Positions 54,906 to 64,000 of a DNA stretch of 64,000 bases are shown here, one piece after another. Where the stretch lies: positions 5,102,404 through 5,166,403 of the forward strand of contig OZ004597.1 in NCBI GenBank assembly GCA_963924555.1, in the 5' to 3' direction. The position numbers and the translations under genes were made by a program. Every line of letters starts with the position of its first letter. The first letter of the stretch is position 1. This DNA comes from Crambe crambe (taxonomy: Eukaryota; Porifera; Demospongiae; Poecilosclerida; Crambeidae). The notes under the pieces are model-generated. The model saw only the letters and a program-made list of their open reading frames with translations. It had not been told where the DNA came from and did no database searches.

Positions 54906-56198
54906 AGTCAGTATGTGTTTCTTACGTGTGAGGAAGTGTGTGAAGGGAAGTATCAGTATTGGCCACATTAATTACCTTTTGCTGCTCTTAAGGAAAGTGA
55001 AGTCACAATCAGTTGAGTGAAGCCATAGTGACGGACTTTCCTTGACTGTTGGGAAACAATAGAGATGATACACTTCCTCTTGCTGGACACTAGTCTTGTC
55101 TGGGAGGGTACAAAGTGACGGAGGCAGTTTAGCTGGCTCTTTAAAGGTCTTTTATCAGCTGTCACTTTAAAAGGTCTGTGTCTTTAAAGGTCTTCTTGTT
55201 CAGATCCTCAATAGGGAACAGTACTTTCGACATGTCTAATCACAAATGCTTTATCTTGATGAGTGTAGGAGGGTGTGATAAGGGGTGGGTGTGGTGAGGG
55301 GTGTACGAGGGTAGGAGGGTATGGTGCAGGGGTTATTGGGAGGCCAACCTAAGCTTAGGATAGGGGTCTGCCTACACTGATTTAAGGACCTCGTCTTCCA
55401 CTGAGTTCAGGATGGCATGTAGATTCTGGTTCTCAGATCCACCTCCCTATCATTTATGTGTTCAACAACTGAAAGATGATTTTGTGTGTGTAAAAAAAAT
55501 ATATATATATATATATATATATTTTTTTCAATATATGGTTGATGGAAGGATGGTTCATGAAAGTGTTATTGACCTATCTCCAGCTAAAACGTATGCTTGA
55601 GGTTGCCGGTCACCTTCATGGATGCAGACTTAAGATAATTATGATAGTGTTTTGTGAAAGTGTTGTTGGACCAGCCCTCTGTGTAAAGCATACATCATGG
55701 ACGTTTTCATGAAAGTGTTGTTGGAGTTTTGTGCCAATCCTGGCTTGCTAAGAACACAGGTTGGGTGTAATCATTACGTGTGAACCAGTACGATCATGCG
55801 AATTACTAGACGTGATTTGAAAGTGTTTATCTCACACCACCGACCTTAAACACACGGAATATACATAAGATGATTAAAACAGATATTAGTTTGGTGAAAG
55901 TGATGTTTGTACGCCTGCTGTCTTTAAACTTGCTGTATGTACATGGTGAGCATGTGATGTATACATATGTGCCCGACTTGTAGTTGAAATGTGTACGCTG
56001 CTACGTATGCATAATGCATGTGTAATTGCCCTAAGATATGCATATGCATGTTATTTTTTTCCCCATTTGTGGGGGAAGTTTATCTTCAACAGTGGTCACT
56101 ATCTATTTCCAGGAATCTCCATTTTGAAAGCACCAACTTCTCTCTGTTATAATACTTTTTCATTCACTTCCCCCTTTACGATGCCTCTCCTTTCATTA

Positions 56199-56213
56199 AT
56201 TTATGTATATATG

Positions 56214-56247
<34 letters not shown>

Positions 56248-56272
56248 TGTATGTATGTATGTATGTATGTAT
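56199..56272. repeat. (GTAT)n microsatellite
   Basis: A run of GTAT/ATGT units begins with TATA-rich sequence and ends GCATGCATATATG. Confidence 0.95.
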
Positions 56273-56679
56273 GCATGCATATATGAATGAAGTTAGTTTC
56301 ATCTTCAGGAAGGGTTTTAGTGTTGTGAATATATTCCTTTTTGACTCTTGATGTGATTGTTGCAGTACTCATTATCCATCTTGCCATCCTTTCTCTGACC
56401 ACAAGAAAACATTCCTTCATGGATTCTCAGAAAATTGATCTGAAATCACTATCAGATTAATCCGATAAGATTTTGTTGGGAAGGAAAAAGATGGCAGCGC
56501 TGCAATTTCAATGTGCCCATTTGCTATTCCATCTAGACCATATGTAAGTCACACATGAAGGTACACAGGTGCTATGGAGATCACATGACATCATGACCCC
56601 ACTAATGGCACACTGACTTACCCCACTATAGGCAGTCCCAGTATTGTGACACACAACACTTGCAGCTTATCACCATTCT

Positions 56680-56838
56680 CCTCCCTGGTGACATGCATGT
56701 GACTCTCCTCCCTGGTGACATGCATGTGACTCTCCTCCCTGGTGACATGCATGTGACTCTCCTCCCTGGTGACATGCATGTGACTCTCCTCCGTGGTGAC
56801 ATGCATGTGACTCTCCTCCCTGGTCACATGCATGTGAC
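56680..56838. repeat. Minisatellite, 27-bp unit, 6 copies
   Basis: The unit contains TCTCCTCCCTGGTGACATGC and then ATGTGAC. It is nearly perfect. Confidence 0.96.
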
Positions 56839-57861
56839 TTGACTATTATTAGAAGCAAAATTGGTATGATTGAGTATAGATATCTGCAAATTGCCATATT
56901 ATGCAGTAAAATGTGAAAAATTGGAATACTTAGTGGCTGTTATCTGCCTGTAGAATAAGAGGTGCTTTACAAAGTCCAAGAAAGGAGTATCAGAACTTTG
57001 GTTCTGATCTTTTCATTTGAGGAGAGGAGATGAAAGGGCTAAGGGGACAGTGGGAGAGGGTGGAATCCGAGCGGCTGAAAAAGGAAATTCCCTGTCGACA
57101 TCACATGTGATTTGGTGTGGGATAGAATAAGAACTGTTTGGTATAATTAAGGTTTGAGTATACACTACTTCACTAACAAAAAACTATCAAATTACAAATT
57201 CTAGGAATAAGTCCTTTTTGCCTGTGAAAGGGCAGTAGATTGCCATGTGAAACATGCATAGCAAGGAGTTCAGCAGTTGGTATTTGAAACCATTAATAGG
57301 GTCTTGACCACATCAAAGGAATGGTATAAGATCTTAACCACATCAAAGGATAAGCATGTGTTGTAGTGGCCAGGAGATTGGGTGATTTTGCTTCATGGTG
57401 TTCTAGCTGGATTGCTACCGGTTTGTGGTATGTCAGTGCTACATGATAGCAATGAGCACCACCATGTAGTTTACAAGCTGCAGTTAGTGAAACATGATAG
57501 CATGTACAGTTCGTGCTGCAGTACTAGCAAGAATGTAGCTAGCAATTGGGAAGGGAAGCTACAGATGTAGGTGTATCTCATTTGTAGGGTCCTTACCATG
57601 GCATGCACTGCCACTTGTTGCCTCCCACTCAAGTGGTGTATTTGGCAGGAGCTGTGGGTGGTTGTGTGTGTAACTGCACTCACTCACTCACTCACTCACT
57701 CACTCACTCACGGTGTGGAGTGTTGCGGTGTTGTAGGTCATTAGTTCTACTCATGTCCATCCTTCTGACTTTTTCACCGATTGTGCTCTTGATCATGACT
57801 TTAGGCTGGCCCATGTGACTTGACTTAATCTGGCCCAGTGCAGCCTGTTCTCCTAGTATCC

Positions 57862-57965
57862 TGTGACTTTCTAGCCAGCCCACTTAATGTGAGCTTTACC
57901 TTTACATATGTCATGTGACTTTCTAGCCAGCCCACTTAATGTGAGCTTTACCTTTACATATGTCA
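57862..57965. repeat. Tandem duplication, 52-bp unit, 2 copies
   Basis: GTGACTTTCTAGCCAGCCCA starts both copies (57862 and 57914). Partial copies follow to about 58090. Confidence 0.93.
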
Positions 57966-58463
57966 TGTGACTTTCCAGCTGGCCCTGCTCCTAGTGTTAT
58001 GTGACTTTCCACCTCCTAATGTGATTTATAGCCAGCCTTACATATGTTGTGAGCTCTGCTCCTAGTGTCATGTGACTTTCTAGCCAGTGATATCATGTGG
58101 TTATAACCTTACTTACTTTGCAATAATCTCTAATGGAGTACCTAGTCAAAGACCTGCCTAATCTCTTCTAAAGGCTCATCCTTTTTGCATTAGAAAGGAT
58201 CATCCTTATTCAATCAAAAAGCTTCCCCTTAAAAGTGATGTTCTTAATTAAAAGGGTTGTCCCTTATTTGATTAACCAAGTTAACCAATTAGGGTTACCT
58301 GAAAGGGTCATCTTATTTGATATTGGCCCACTCAAAGGTCCAAGTGCGCTCCCTCAAGCCCTTACTATGGTTTGCTAATTAAATAATTATGGTCAGTCCT
58401 GCAACTAAAATTGAATTAAAGTATGATATCTTCCACAAATTAGATGTATAGTTCCCCTGCTGG

Positions 58464-58695
58464 ACTGCACTGGGTAGCATGCTTAGTCTCGTATCCAGGC
58501 TGGAGGCTAGTGACTGCACTGGGTAGCATGCTTAGTCTCGTATCCAGGCTGGAGGCTAGTGACTGCACTGGGTAGCATGCTTAGTCTCGTATCCAGGCTG
58601 GAGGCTAGTGACTGCACTGGGTAGCATGCTTAGTCTCGTATCCAGGCTGGAGGCTAGTGACTGCACTGGGTAGCATGCTTAGTTGCTGGAGGCTA
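58464..58695. repeat. Minisatellite, 49-bp unit, 4 full copies and one partial
   Basis: Copies at 58464, 58513, 58562 and 58611 look identical and start ACTGCACTGGGTAGCATGCT. The copy at 58660 is shortened. Confidence 0.97.
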
Positions 58696-58988
58696 GTGGC
58701 TACACAGTAGTGACTGCACTTCCCTTAGATGAGTCCTAATGACTCTGTGGTATTATGGTTTCCTTGGTGATGAGCCCACACTATTACTTTGTGTAATTGA
58801 GTTCTCGTGACCTTGTTGACCTTGTTACCATTAGCAGGGCTCTGATTGTTGGATGTGGTGGGGAGTAGAGTGGGTGATTTCCCTGGAAGGCAGTGTGGCT
58901 CTATATGACCCATGCCATCTCCTTACTAGTTAATGCTTACCTCTCTTCCTCCTTCCATAATCTCTCATTTTCTTCACTTTCTCCTCCC

Positions 58989-59037
58989 TTCTTCTTCTTC
59001 TTCTTCTTCTTCTTCTTCTTCTTCTTCTTCTTCTTCT

Positions 59038-59128
<91 letters not shown>

Positions 59129-59159
59129 TCTCTTTCTGTCTGTCTCTCCCTCCCTCCCT
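58989..59159. repeat. (CTT)n then (CT)n tract before PARP exon 4
   Basis: About 53 bp of CTT units are followed by about 83 bp of pure CT, then CCCTCT, CTGTCT and CCCT variants. The tract runs up to TAATGCAG, so this microsatellite doubles as the polypyrimidine tract of the exon 4 acceptor. Confidence 0.95.
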
Positions 59160-59166
59160 AATGCAG

Positions 59167-59484
59167 GCAATCCCTCTGGATCTGCTTCCAAGGAGACAGG
59201 AGCATCACTTAACAACCAAGATGAAGAAGGAGCTTCAAACAAAAGAATAACCAGGTCTCAGGGGAGGACCCAAAGAAAGAAGCCAAAGAGTGAGGAGGTA
59301 CACGAGGAAGGGAGTGGAGTGTCCAAGAGGAAGGATGGTAAGGAAGGGGGTGTGTCTGATGGATCATCCAGGGGGAGTAGTCATGGCAAGGAAGGGGGTG
59401 CGTCAGATGGCAAAGAAGGGTGTGCATCTGATGGATCATCCAGGGAGAGTGGTGATGGTGATTCTAAAGTGGAAGAAACTGATA
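59167..59484 (+). CDS. PARP2: PARP2-like gene, exon 4: charged linker
   Basis: Phase 1 to 1. It encodes a Ser/Lys/Glu-rich linker with basic patches (KRITRSQGRTQRKK), a repeat of the type GKEGG-x-SDGSSR, and the acidic end KVEETD. It is likely disordered. The chosen donor is GATA|GTGAGT at 59485. An earlier donor, GATG|GTAAGG at 59338, has the same phase and would remove 49 codons. Without either, the frame stops at TAA 59493-59495. It has no homology of its own. It is placed by phase between exons 3 and 5. Confidence 0.65.
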
Positions 59485-59557
59485 GTGAGTCTTAACAGAT
59501 AACGAGTCTAATGTGTGGCCTCTGCTGCTTCACATGGTGAAGTGGCTCCAGTGAGGG

Positions 59558-59625
<68 letters not shown>

Positions 59626-59879
59626 GAAGTGAGGGCATTTGTGTCAAATGGGAGAGAGAGCATTGATTCCATTTCTGGAGACCTTTATCACAGGATGTGT
59701 TGTGGCCTATTGTTTGGTAGTACCCACATACCTAATTCTATGCAATTCCTGGATTAGAGTTCATGGGAGGGAAAGTCAGTTTCCTGTGCCACCTGATGTT
59801 AGTCTGTAGCTCTTGCACAGTCATTCAGTTGACTGTGTGTGTGTGTGTGTGTGTTACACAGTCAGTAATGATCAGAATG

Positions 59880-60130
59880 CTTCAACTTCAGCCTCAGTGA
59901 TGTGTAAGCAATATTTTCCAATGTTTGTTTCTACTCCAGAAAGATTTTAGCTTGAGTAGCTTCTACACAACCCTGCTCCATACAATGTGCTACCATGTTT
60001 GTCGACCATTACCTACTCATATTGTACAACATCAACAATAATGCAACTTATAAAAGTTGATTCAAAATAGAAATGTAGACTGTGAGTTAGCACCTCCTTT
60101 GAATCACTACACACAATTATACTGACAATA
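59880..60130. repeat. Diverged dispersed repeat, copy 2
   Basis: It matches 53190-53765 in several blocks (TTCAGCC, CTCCATACAATG, GTTTGTCGACCATTACC, AAATGTAGACTG), in the same order and orientation. Confidence 0.6.
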
Positions 60131-60779
60131 ATTGCAATTAATTTTTAACTGTTGGTGTACTGAGGGTTAAGCGCTTACATGATTGTCCGTCTGTCACTAA
60201 TACAACCCATCCAGTCTGTACTTGCCGGTGTTCTGTGTGACGTAAGTGGAGTTTGTGATTTGTCTGGTGGTGGCCACTAATAGGTGAGTTTGGGCTTCAG
60301 TGAATGGAAGGAAATGAATTAACACGAGTGCAGCCACTTACAGGAGCTCAACACTTAGACTAAATAGCCAACAAACACTGCATGTTGGCAGTGGGAAGGG
60401 TTATTGAACTCGCACCTGTAGGTACTAGGTGGTAGAATATTCTGTGGGACCTTTCAATATGGGGTGGTCAACTACCAGTGCATAAAATTGATCTAATTGT
60501 TCAAGGCTTATCTGACTGGGACACAGTAGATTATTGATCCAGCTGAGGGAGACCCCTGCTGCTACAACTTATTAGACGGCCACTTTTAAGGGAGAACCCT
60601 GTTAATTAGAAGGGTGCTGTTAATGAGGGCTACTGGGGGATGGCCATTTTTAGTTTGAGAATCTTGTTAATTAGATGATATTGGAGGAGCAGTGGGTCTA
60701 CACTAGGTGATTAACTGCACCCTTATTAGGAAAGCATGGTCTAGCATGTGCACAACAATACAGTATTAGGACTCAACAT

Positions 60780-61070
60780 TTGCCAACATTGGAGGGTGCA
60801 AGACAGAACTTAGTGAAACAGTCAACATTGGAGTGTGCAAGACAGGACTTAGTGAAACATTCAACATAGGAGGCCTTAATCAAATATTCAACACTGGAGT
60901 GTGCAGACAGGACTTAATGAAACATTCAACATAGGAGGCCTTAATCAAATATTCAACACTGGAGTGTGCAAGACTAGCCTTAGTCAAACATGGAGTGTGT
61001 AAAGACAGGACTTTTAGACAGTGTGCAAGACAGGACTAGTGAAACATTGTGTGAGACAGAACTTGTTGGA
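60780..61070. repeat. Irregular tandem repeat around GGAGTGTGCAAGACAGGACT
   Basis: Units of about 35-60 bp mix TTAGTGAAACATTCAACAT with GGAGGCCTTAATCAAATATT. They are diverged. Confidence 0.85.
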
Positions 61071-61379
61071 GTGTGGTGGGCAGTATGACTTTGTGAGATT
61101 TTTTTTTGTTCCAGCATGGTTCCAAACAGTGTATCAGCAAAGACAGGTCAACCTGTCCAATCACCTATCATGAGCCATTTGATGTGGTTAAAAGAATGTC
61201 TGCTGATAAAATCTGTATAGCCTGAGATCTTTCCTTTCCCTGACTGAGTATACATACATGTATATAATGTCAGATTAGAGTCTCTACATGCATGTATGTC
61301 GGATTGGAGCCTCTACTTAGAGCCTGTATGATTTAGAGACTCTACATACAGATCAGATTAGTAGGCCTCTACAATCATG

Positions 61380-61445
61380 CATGTGCCTCTACATGCATGT
61401 GCCTCTACATGCATGTGCCTCTACATGCATGTGCCTCTACATGCA
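61380..61445. repeat. Minisatellite, 16-bp unit, about 4 copies
   Basis: The unit is TGCCTCTACATGCATG, with looser copies of TCTACATGCATG upstream from about 61280. Confidence 0.92.
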
Positions 61446-61484
61446 TATAGATTAGAGCCTCTACATACATGATTGTGTAATGTC

Positions 61485-61648
61485 CAGTGGAACCTGGTTA
61501 TAGTGGTCATCCTTGGGCCATCAAGAAATGGCTGTTATAAAGAGGTGGCCTGCTAACTCGGGTTGAAAGCCCTTTTTGGACTTGGACCCCTGGCTGTTAT
61601 AGAGAGGTGACCTGCTTATACAGTGACCATTACGACCAGGTTCCACTG
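61485..61648. mobile_element. MITE with pogo/Tigger-like ends
   Basis: CAGTGGAACCTGG at the left is the inverse of CCAGGTTCCACTG at the right. The similarity extends about 25 bp (GTTATAGTGGTCA against TGACCATTACGAC). The right end abuts TA. The left flank is TC, perhaps a mutated TA. It is 164 bp with no coding sequence. Confidence 0.8.
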
Positions 61649-61754
61649 TACCTCTACTGACACATACCATCCTTACTGAATATGCATCCTCACTAGCTTA
61701 CCATAATATGTATAATGTATGGTAAAGGGTCAACACTTGCATAAACAGGTGGGA

Positions 61755-61965
61755 GATTGAAGTGTAGGGTGGAGGGGAGAGGGGGAGTGTAGTGTAGGTG
61801 GAGGGGGAGATGGGGAAGTGTAGTGTAGGTGGGGGGGGGGGGGGAGATGGGGAAGTGTAGTGTAGGGTGAGAGGGGGAGATGGGGGAAGTGTAGTGTAGG
61901 ATGAGTGTAGGGTGAGAGAGGGAGATGGGGGAAGTGTAGTGTAGGGTGAGTGTAGGGTGAGAGGG
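61755..61965. repeat. G-rich minisatellite around GGGGAGATGGGGAAGTGTAG
   Basis: Units of about 33-45 bp contain GAGGGGGAGATGGGG, AAGTGTAGTGTAGG and G-runs, including one of 12 G. The G strand could form quadruplexes. Confidence 0.88.
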
Positions 61966-61995
61966 GTGTAAGTGATACTTATAATTTTTATGCAG

Positions 61996-62063
61996 GTCGT
62001 GTGCTTGTGACTTACCGAGGAAAGGTTCCAGTGGATTATGAATGCCACCAGAAAATTGGAAAG
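61996..62063 (+). CDS. PARP2: PARP2-like gene, exon 5: start of WGR domain
   Basis: Phase 1 to 0. It encodes RVLVTYRGKVPVDYECHQKI followed by GK. The P-V-D motif leads into the WGR domain, as in PARP2/3 (V-x-V-D-x-E-C family pattern). Confidence 0.8.
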
Positions 62064-62145
62064 GTAAAATAGAGTTGCAAGAGATTGCCCCTAGCTATCA
62101 TGTACAACAGGTCCATGTGGTGGGATGCCAAACTTGTAATAGTAT

Positions 62146-62271
62146 ATCTTGTAGGCCTGTGTGCTGCATGAGGATGGGGAGCACTGGGATGCCAACTTGT
62201 AATCTTGTAGTATATCTTTGTGATCTTGTAGGCCCATGTGCTGCATGAGGATGGGGAGCACTGGGATGCCA
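62146..62271 (+). repeat. Partial tandem duplication of the exon 6 acceptor and start
   Basis: ATCTTGTAGGCCTGTGTGCT at 62146 and ATCTTGTAGGCCCATGTGCT at 62223 both continue into the same 33 bases (CATGAGGATGGGGAGCACTG...). The upstream copy runs into TAA at 62200-62202. A third, degraded copy of the unit lies at about 62110-62155. Confidence 0.92.
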
Positions 62272-62379
62272 CACTGAACCAGACTAACCTGAAGAACAAT
62301 AATAACAAGTTCTACATTCTCCAACTTCTTCAGGACAACAGCAGCAAGCGCTACTCAGTCTGGTTCCGCTGGGGCAGAG
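62232..62379 (+). CDS. PARP2: PARP2-like gene, exon 6: WGR domain core
   Basis: Phase 0 to 1. It encodes DATLNQTNLKNNNNKFYILQ, then LLQDNSSKRYSVWFRWGR. The NQTN, NNNKFY and S-V-W-x-R-WGR motifs (WGR at about residues 366-368) are diagnostic of PARP WGR domains, which bind DNA breaks and couple binding to activation. PARP2 is the closest family member by recall. Confidence 0.95.
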
Positions 62380-62876
62380 GTAATGCTAGTGAACACATTA
62401 TGTCACTGGTGGGACTATGTTACATGTCATATGGTTTTTTTGCCCATTAAAAGGAACACGTTAATGGACTTATGAAGTCACCCATGATAATTTTTTCATG
62501 GAGAAACACTGCAATGAAAACCACATGCAATTTTTTCTCAATGGTGGCCACGAAAAGAACATGAAAATAACATGAAAAATATTTTTTCATTGGTAATTCA
62601 TTGCCTTTTCATTTCTTTTTCGCATACACTCGTGCTATGAAATGTTAACATTTCATGGGGTACAACACTAAAAAACCCATTGAGTTTTCATGGGTTCCAA
62701 ACTAGTAGTGAGTATAAATACATACATCCCCACTCATCAGGGGGTAAGGCCTTAGTGTCAAAATTATTCTGGACTTGTACAGTATGTATTTAAGTAAATA
62801 TCCAGTCCACCAGTCCACCAAGCTGAAAATGTAATTGGGATTTCTAGGTTGCAAATCAAACTGCCTATGACTCTGG

Positions 62877-63007
62877 GTGCCCACACCATTTGCTGAGATA
62901 GTCCTCCTGTGAGTTCAGGTTGCCAGCACTGGCTCCTAGTGCCTGGTTTGACCAAGTGTGTGTGACCGGCTATATGATTTGATTTTGATTTTTGTGTGCA
63001 TGCGTGC

Positions 63008-63038
<31 letters not shown>

Positions 63039-63112
63039 TGTATGTATGTATGTATGTATGTATGTATGTATGTATGTATGTATGTATGTATGTATGTATG
63101 TATGTATGTATG
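62877..63112. mobile_element. Dispersed element, second copy, with (GTAT)n tail
   Basis: It matches 50419-50577 through GTGCCCACACCA, TTGCCAGCACTGGCTC and TTGACCA-x-GTGTGTGTG. It is followed by 25 or so GTAT units (63011-63112). Confidence 0.6.
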
Positions 63113-63269
63113 CAATGGAGGTTTCTCCTCTAAAGGAGTGAAGCACCTTTAGTGAAGCATCCACTGATGGTGATCAAACAAACCCTCACATTCTTTGAAC
63201 CACCGCCATGCTTCCTATGAAGCTCTGTCATTCATGCTTCTCCTTAATGCTTGATTTATTTCAAATACA

Positions 63270-63337
63270 TGCACGCACACGCACACACACACACACACGC
63301 GCGCACGCACGCACACGCACACACACACACACACACG
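63270..63337. repeat. (CA)n/(CG) alternating purine-pyrimidine tract
   Basis: ACGCACACGCACACAC-type sequence includes CGCGCG. It is potentially Z-DNA-forming and lies 7 bp from the exon 7 acceptor. Confidence 0.93.
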
Positions 63338-63344
63338 TTTGCAG

Positions 63345-63420
63345 TGGGTAAGGCCGGCCAGCACTCACTCATTGAATGTGGAGGAGACTTGGATGAAGCT
63401 AAATCTCTCTTCACAAAGAA
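63345..63420 (+). CDS. PARP2: PARP2-like gene, exon 7: end of WGR domain
   Basis: Phase 1 to 2. It encodes VGKAGQHSLIECGGDLDEAK and SLFTK. The donor is AAAGAA|GTATGG. This choice joins exon 8 to give FTKKFRDKT, which matches the PARP2 pattern. The other nearby GT sites break the frame. Confidence 0.92.
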
Positions 63421-63604
63421 GTATGGATGTGTAAGACTATTGTGTGCTTATGCTCATTACTCTCCCTCCCTCCTCCCCTCACCACTCCCTCCCTCCCTCC
63501 CTCCCTCCTCTCCCTTCCCTCCCTTCTCCCCTCACCACTCCTGTACCACTCTCCCCCCTCACCACTCCCCTGATGACTTGACCCTGTCTCTGTTCTGTGT
63601 GTAG

Positions 63605-63701
63605 ATTTCGAGACAAGACTTGTAATGATTGGACAGACAGAGGCTCCTTTATCAAGCATGCAGGAAAGTATGACCTCCTCTCAATGGATTATGAGGCCAA
63701 G
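63605..63701 (+). CDS. PARP2: PARP2-like gene, exon 8 (last in window)
   Basis: Phase 2 to 0. It encodes FRDKTCNDWTDRGSFIKHAG, then KYDLLSMDYEAK. The DKT-x-N-x-W and GKYD-x-L-x-MDY motifs are typical of the segment after the WGR domain in PARP2. The donor reads GTTCGT, a weak site, which is the least certain point. The next exon should encode the regulatory domain. Confidence 0.92.
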
Positions 63702-64000
63702 GTTCGTGCAAATACCTCCATACAGGAGTGATCACCAACAGTATCAACAGATACTTAAAAGTGTCCTGATCGAAGAGATGTTAGTGATCAACTCATCTGT
63801 AGTTCATAGCAGTGCAAAAGCACAGAAGTACATGTATTGAGGGATATGTGCATTCCTGTACCATTATCATGGCTACTGTATGGCATGTGCAATGGCATGT
63901 GCAAGCAGTGGTGCATGGTATGTTCCTGTACCATGGATGAACATGTGCATGCAGTGGTGCATGGTATGTTCCTGTATCATGTCATGGATGAACATGTACA
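63702..64000 (+). other. PARP2-like intron 8, cut by the window end, with a tandem repeat
   Basis: From about 63906 a 46-bp unit starting GCAGTGGTGCATGGTATGTT repeats. No coding sequence is visible. Confidence 0.8.

Larger units (their letters stand above)
51303..59166 (+). other. PARP2-like intron 3 (7,864 bp)
   Basis: It contains repeats at 52725-52985, 54560-54905, 56199-56272, 56680-56838, 57862-57965 and 58464-58695, and a long pyrimidine tract directly before the next exon (58989-59159). A pogo-like terminus (TACAGTGGAACC) lies at about 52540. I see no supported gene. Confidence 0.78.
59485..61995 (+). other. PARP2-like intron 4 (2,511 bp)
   Basis: It contains a GA-rich tract (about 59557-59624), a diverged dispersed repeat (59880-60130), tandem repeats at 60780-61070 and 61380-61445, a MITE (61485-61648) and a G-rich minisatellite (61755-61965). 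I see no gene. Confidence 0.75.
62380..63344 (+). other. PARP2-like intron 6 (965 bp)
   Basis: It contains the second copy of the dispersed element (62877-62975), a long GTAT tract (63011-63112) and a CA/CG-rich tract (63270-63337) that runs almost to the acceptor TTTGCAG. A run of ATGAAAA/TTTTCAT motifs at about 62480-62700 could fold back. Confidence 0.82.

Noticed and set aside
62958..63152. YVCM and HTYI repeat open frames (also near 50200 and 56250)
   Set aside because: They are translations of GTAT microsatellites.

Overview
This is a eukaryotic window from a holozoan genome, most likely an early-branching animal and probably a sponge (inference, not proven). The reasons are spliced genes with GT-AG introns, a FoxO gene with its conserved intron, a PARP2-type gene, a TRAF-like gene, and a giant cadherin receptor of a kind known from sponges and choanoflagellates. 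Non-coding DNA is full of minisatellites, microsatellites and short inverted-repeat elements.

Region 1 (1-36391, + strand) is one enormous receptor gene, open at its 5' end. From start to end it encodes NDPP-type beta-sandwich repeats, 8 cadherin repeats, a large TMEM132-like module, 13 cadherin repeats, a second TMEM132-like module, about 4 cadherin repeats, a third TMEM132-like module, two FN3-like domains, one transmembrane helix, a basic/acidic juxtamembrane region, a single complete tyrosine phosphatase (PTP) domain, and a long Pro/Lys/Ser-rich tail. Each TMEM132-like module also carries a cohesin-like domain, RxRR basic sites and a dockerin-like pair of calcium loops. I reconstruct ten exons with compatible phases, giving about 8,515 residues in the window. 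One exon alone is 18.4 kb. An intronless RING/TRAF-zinc-finger gene (25353-26396) lies on the same strand inside an intron that splits the PTP domain.

Region 2 (36392-41004) is non-coding and lies between the convergent receptor and FoxO genes.

Region 3 (41005-43010, - strand) is a two-exon FoxO transcription factor of 559 aa, with Akt-type sites and the FoxO transactivation motif. It lies head to head, about 640 bp away, with region 4.

Region 4 (43650 to beyond 64000, + strand) is the 5' part of a PARP2-like gene, with eight phase-compatible exons over 20 kb. It encodes a basic N-terminus, two tandem WWE domains, a charged linker and the WGR domain. The regulatory and catalytic domains lie beyond the window. 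Its introns hold most of the repeats.

The genes have no shared pathway that the sequence proves. The shared theme is signalling: a phosphatase receptor, a TRAF-like adaptor, an Akt-controlled transcription factor, and a DNA-damage PARP sharing the FoxO promoter region.
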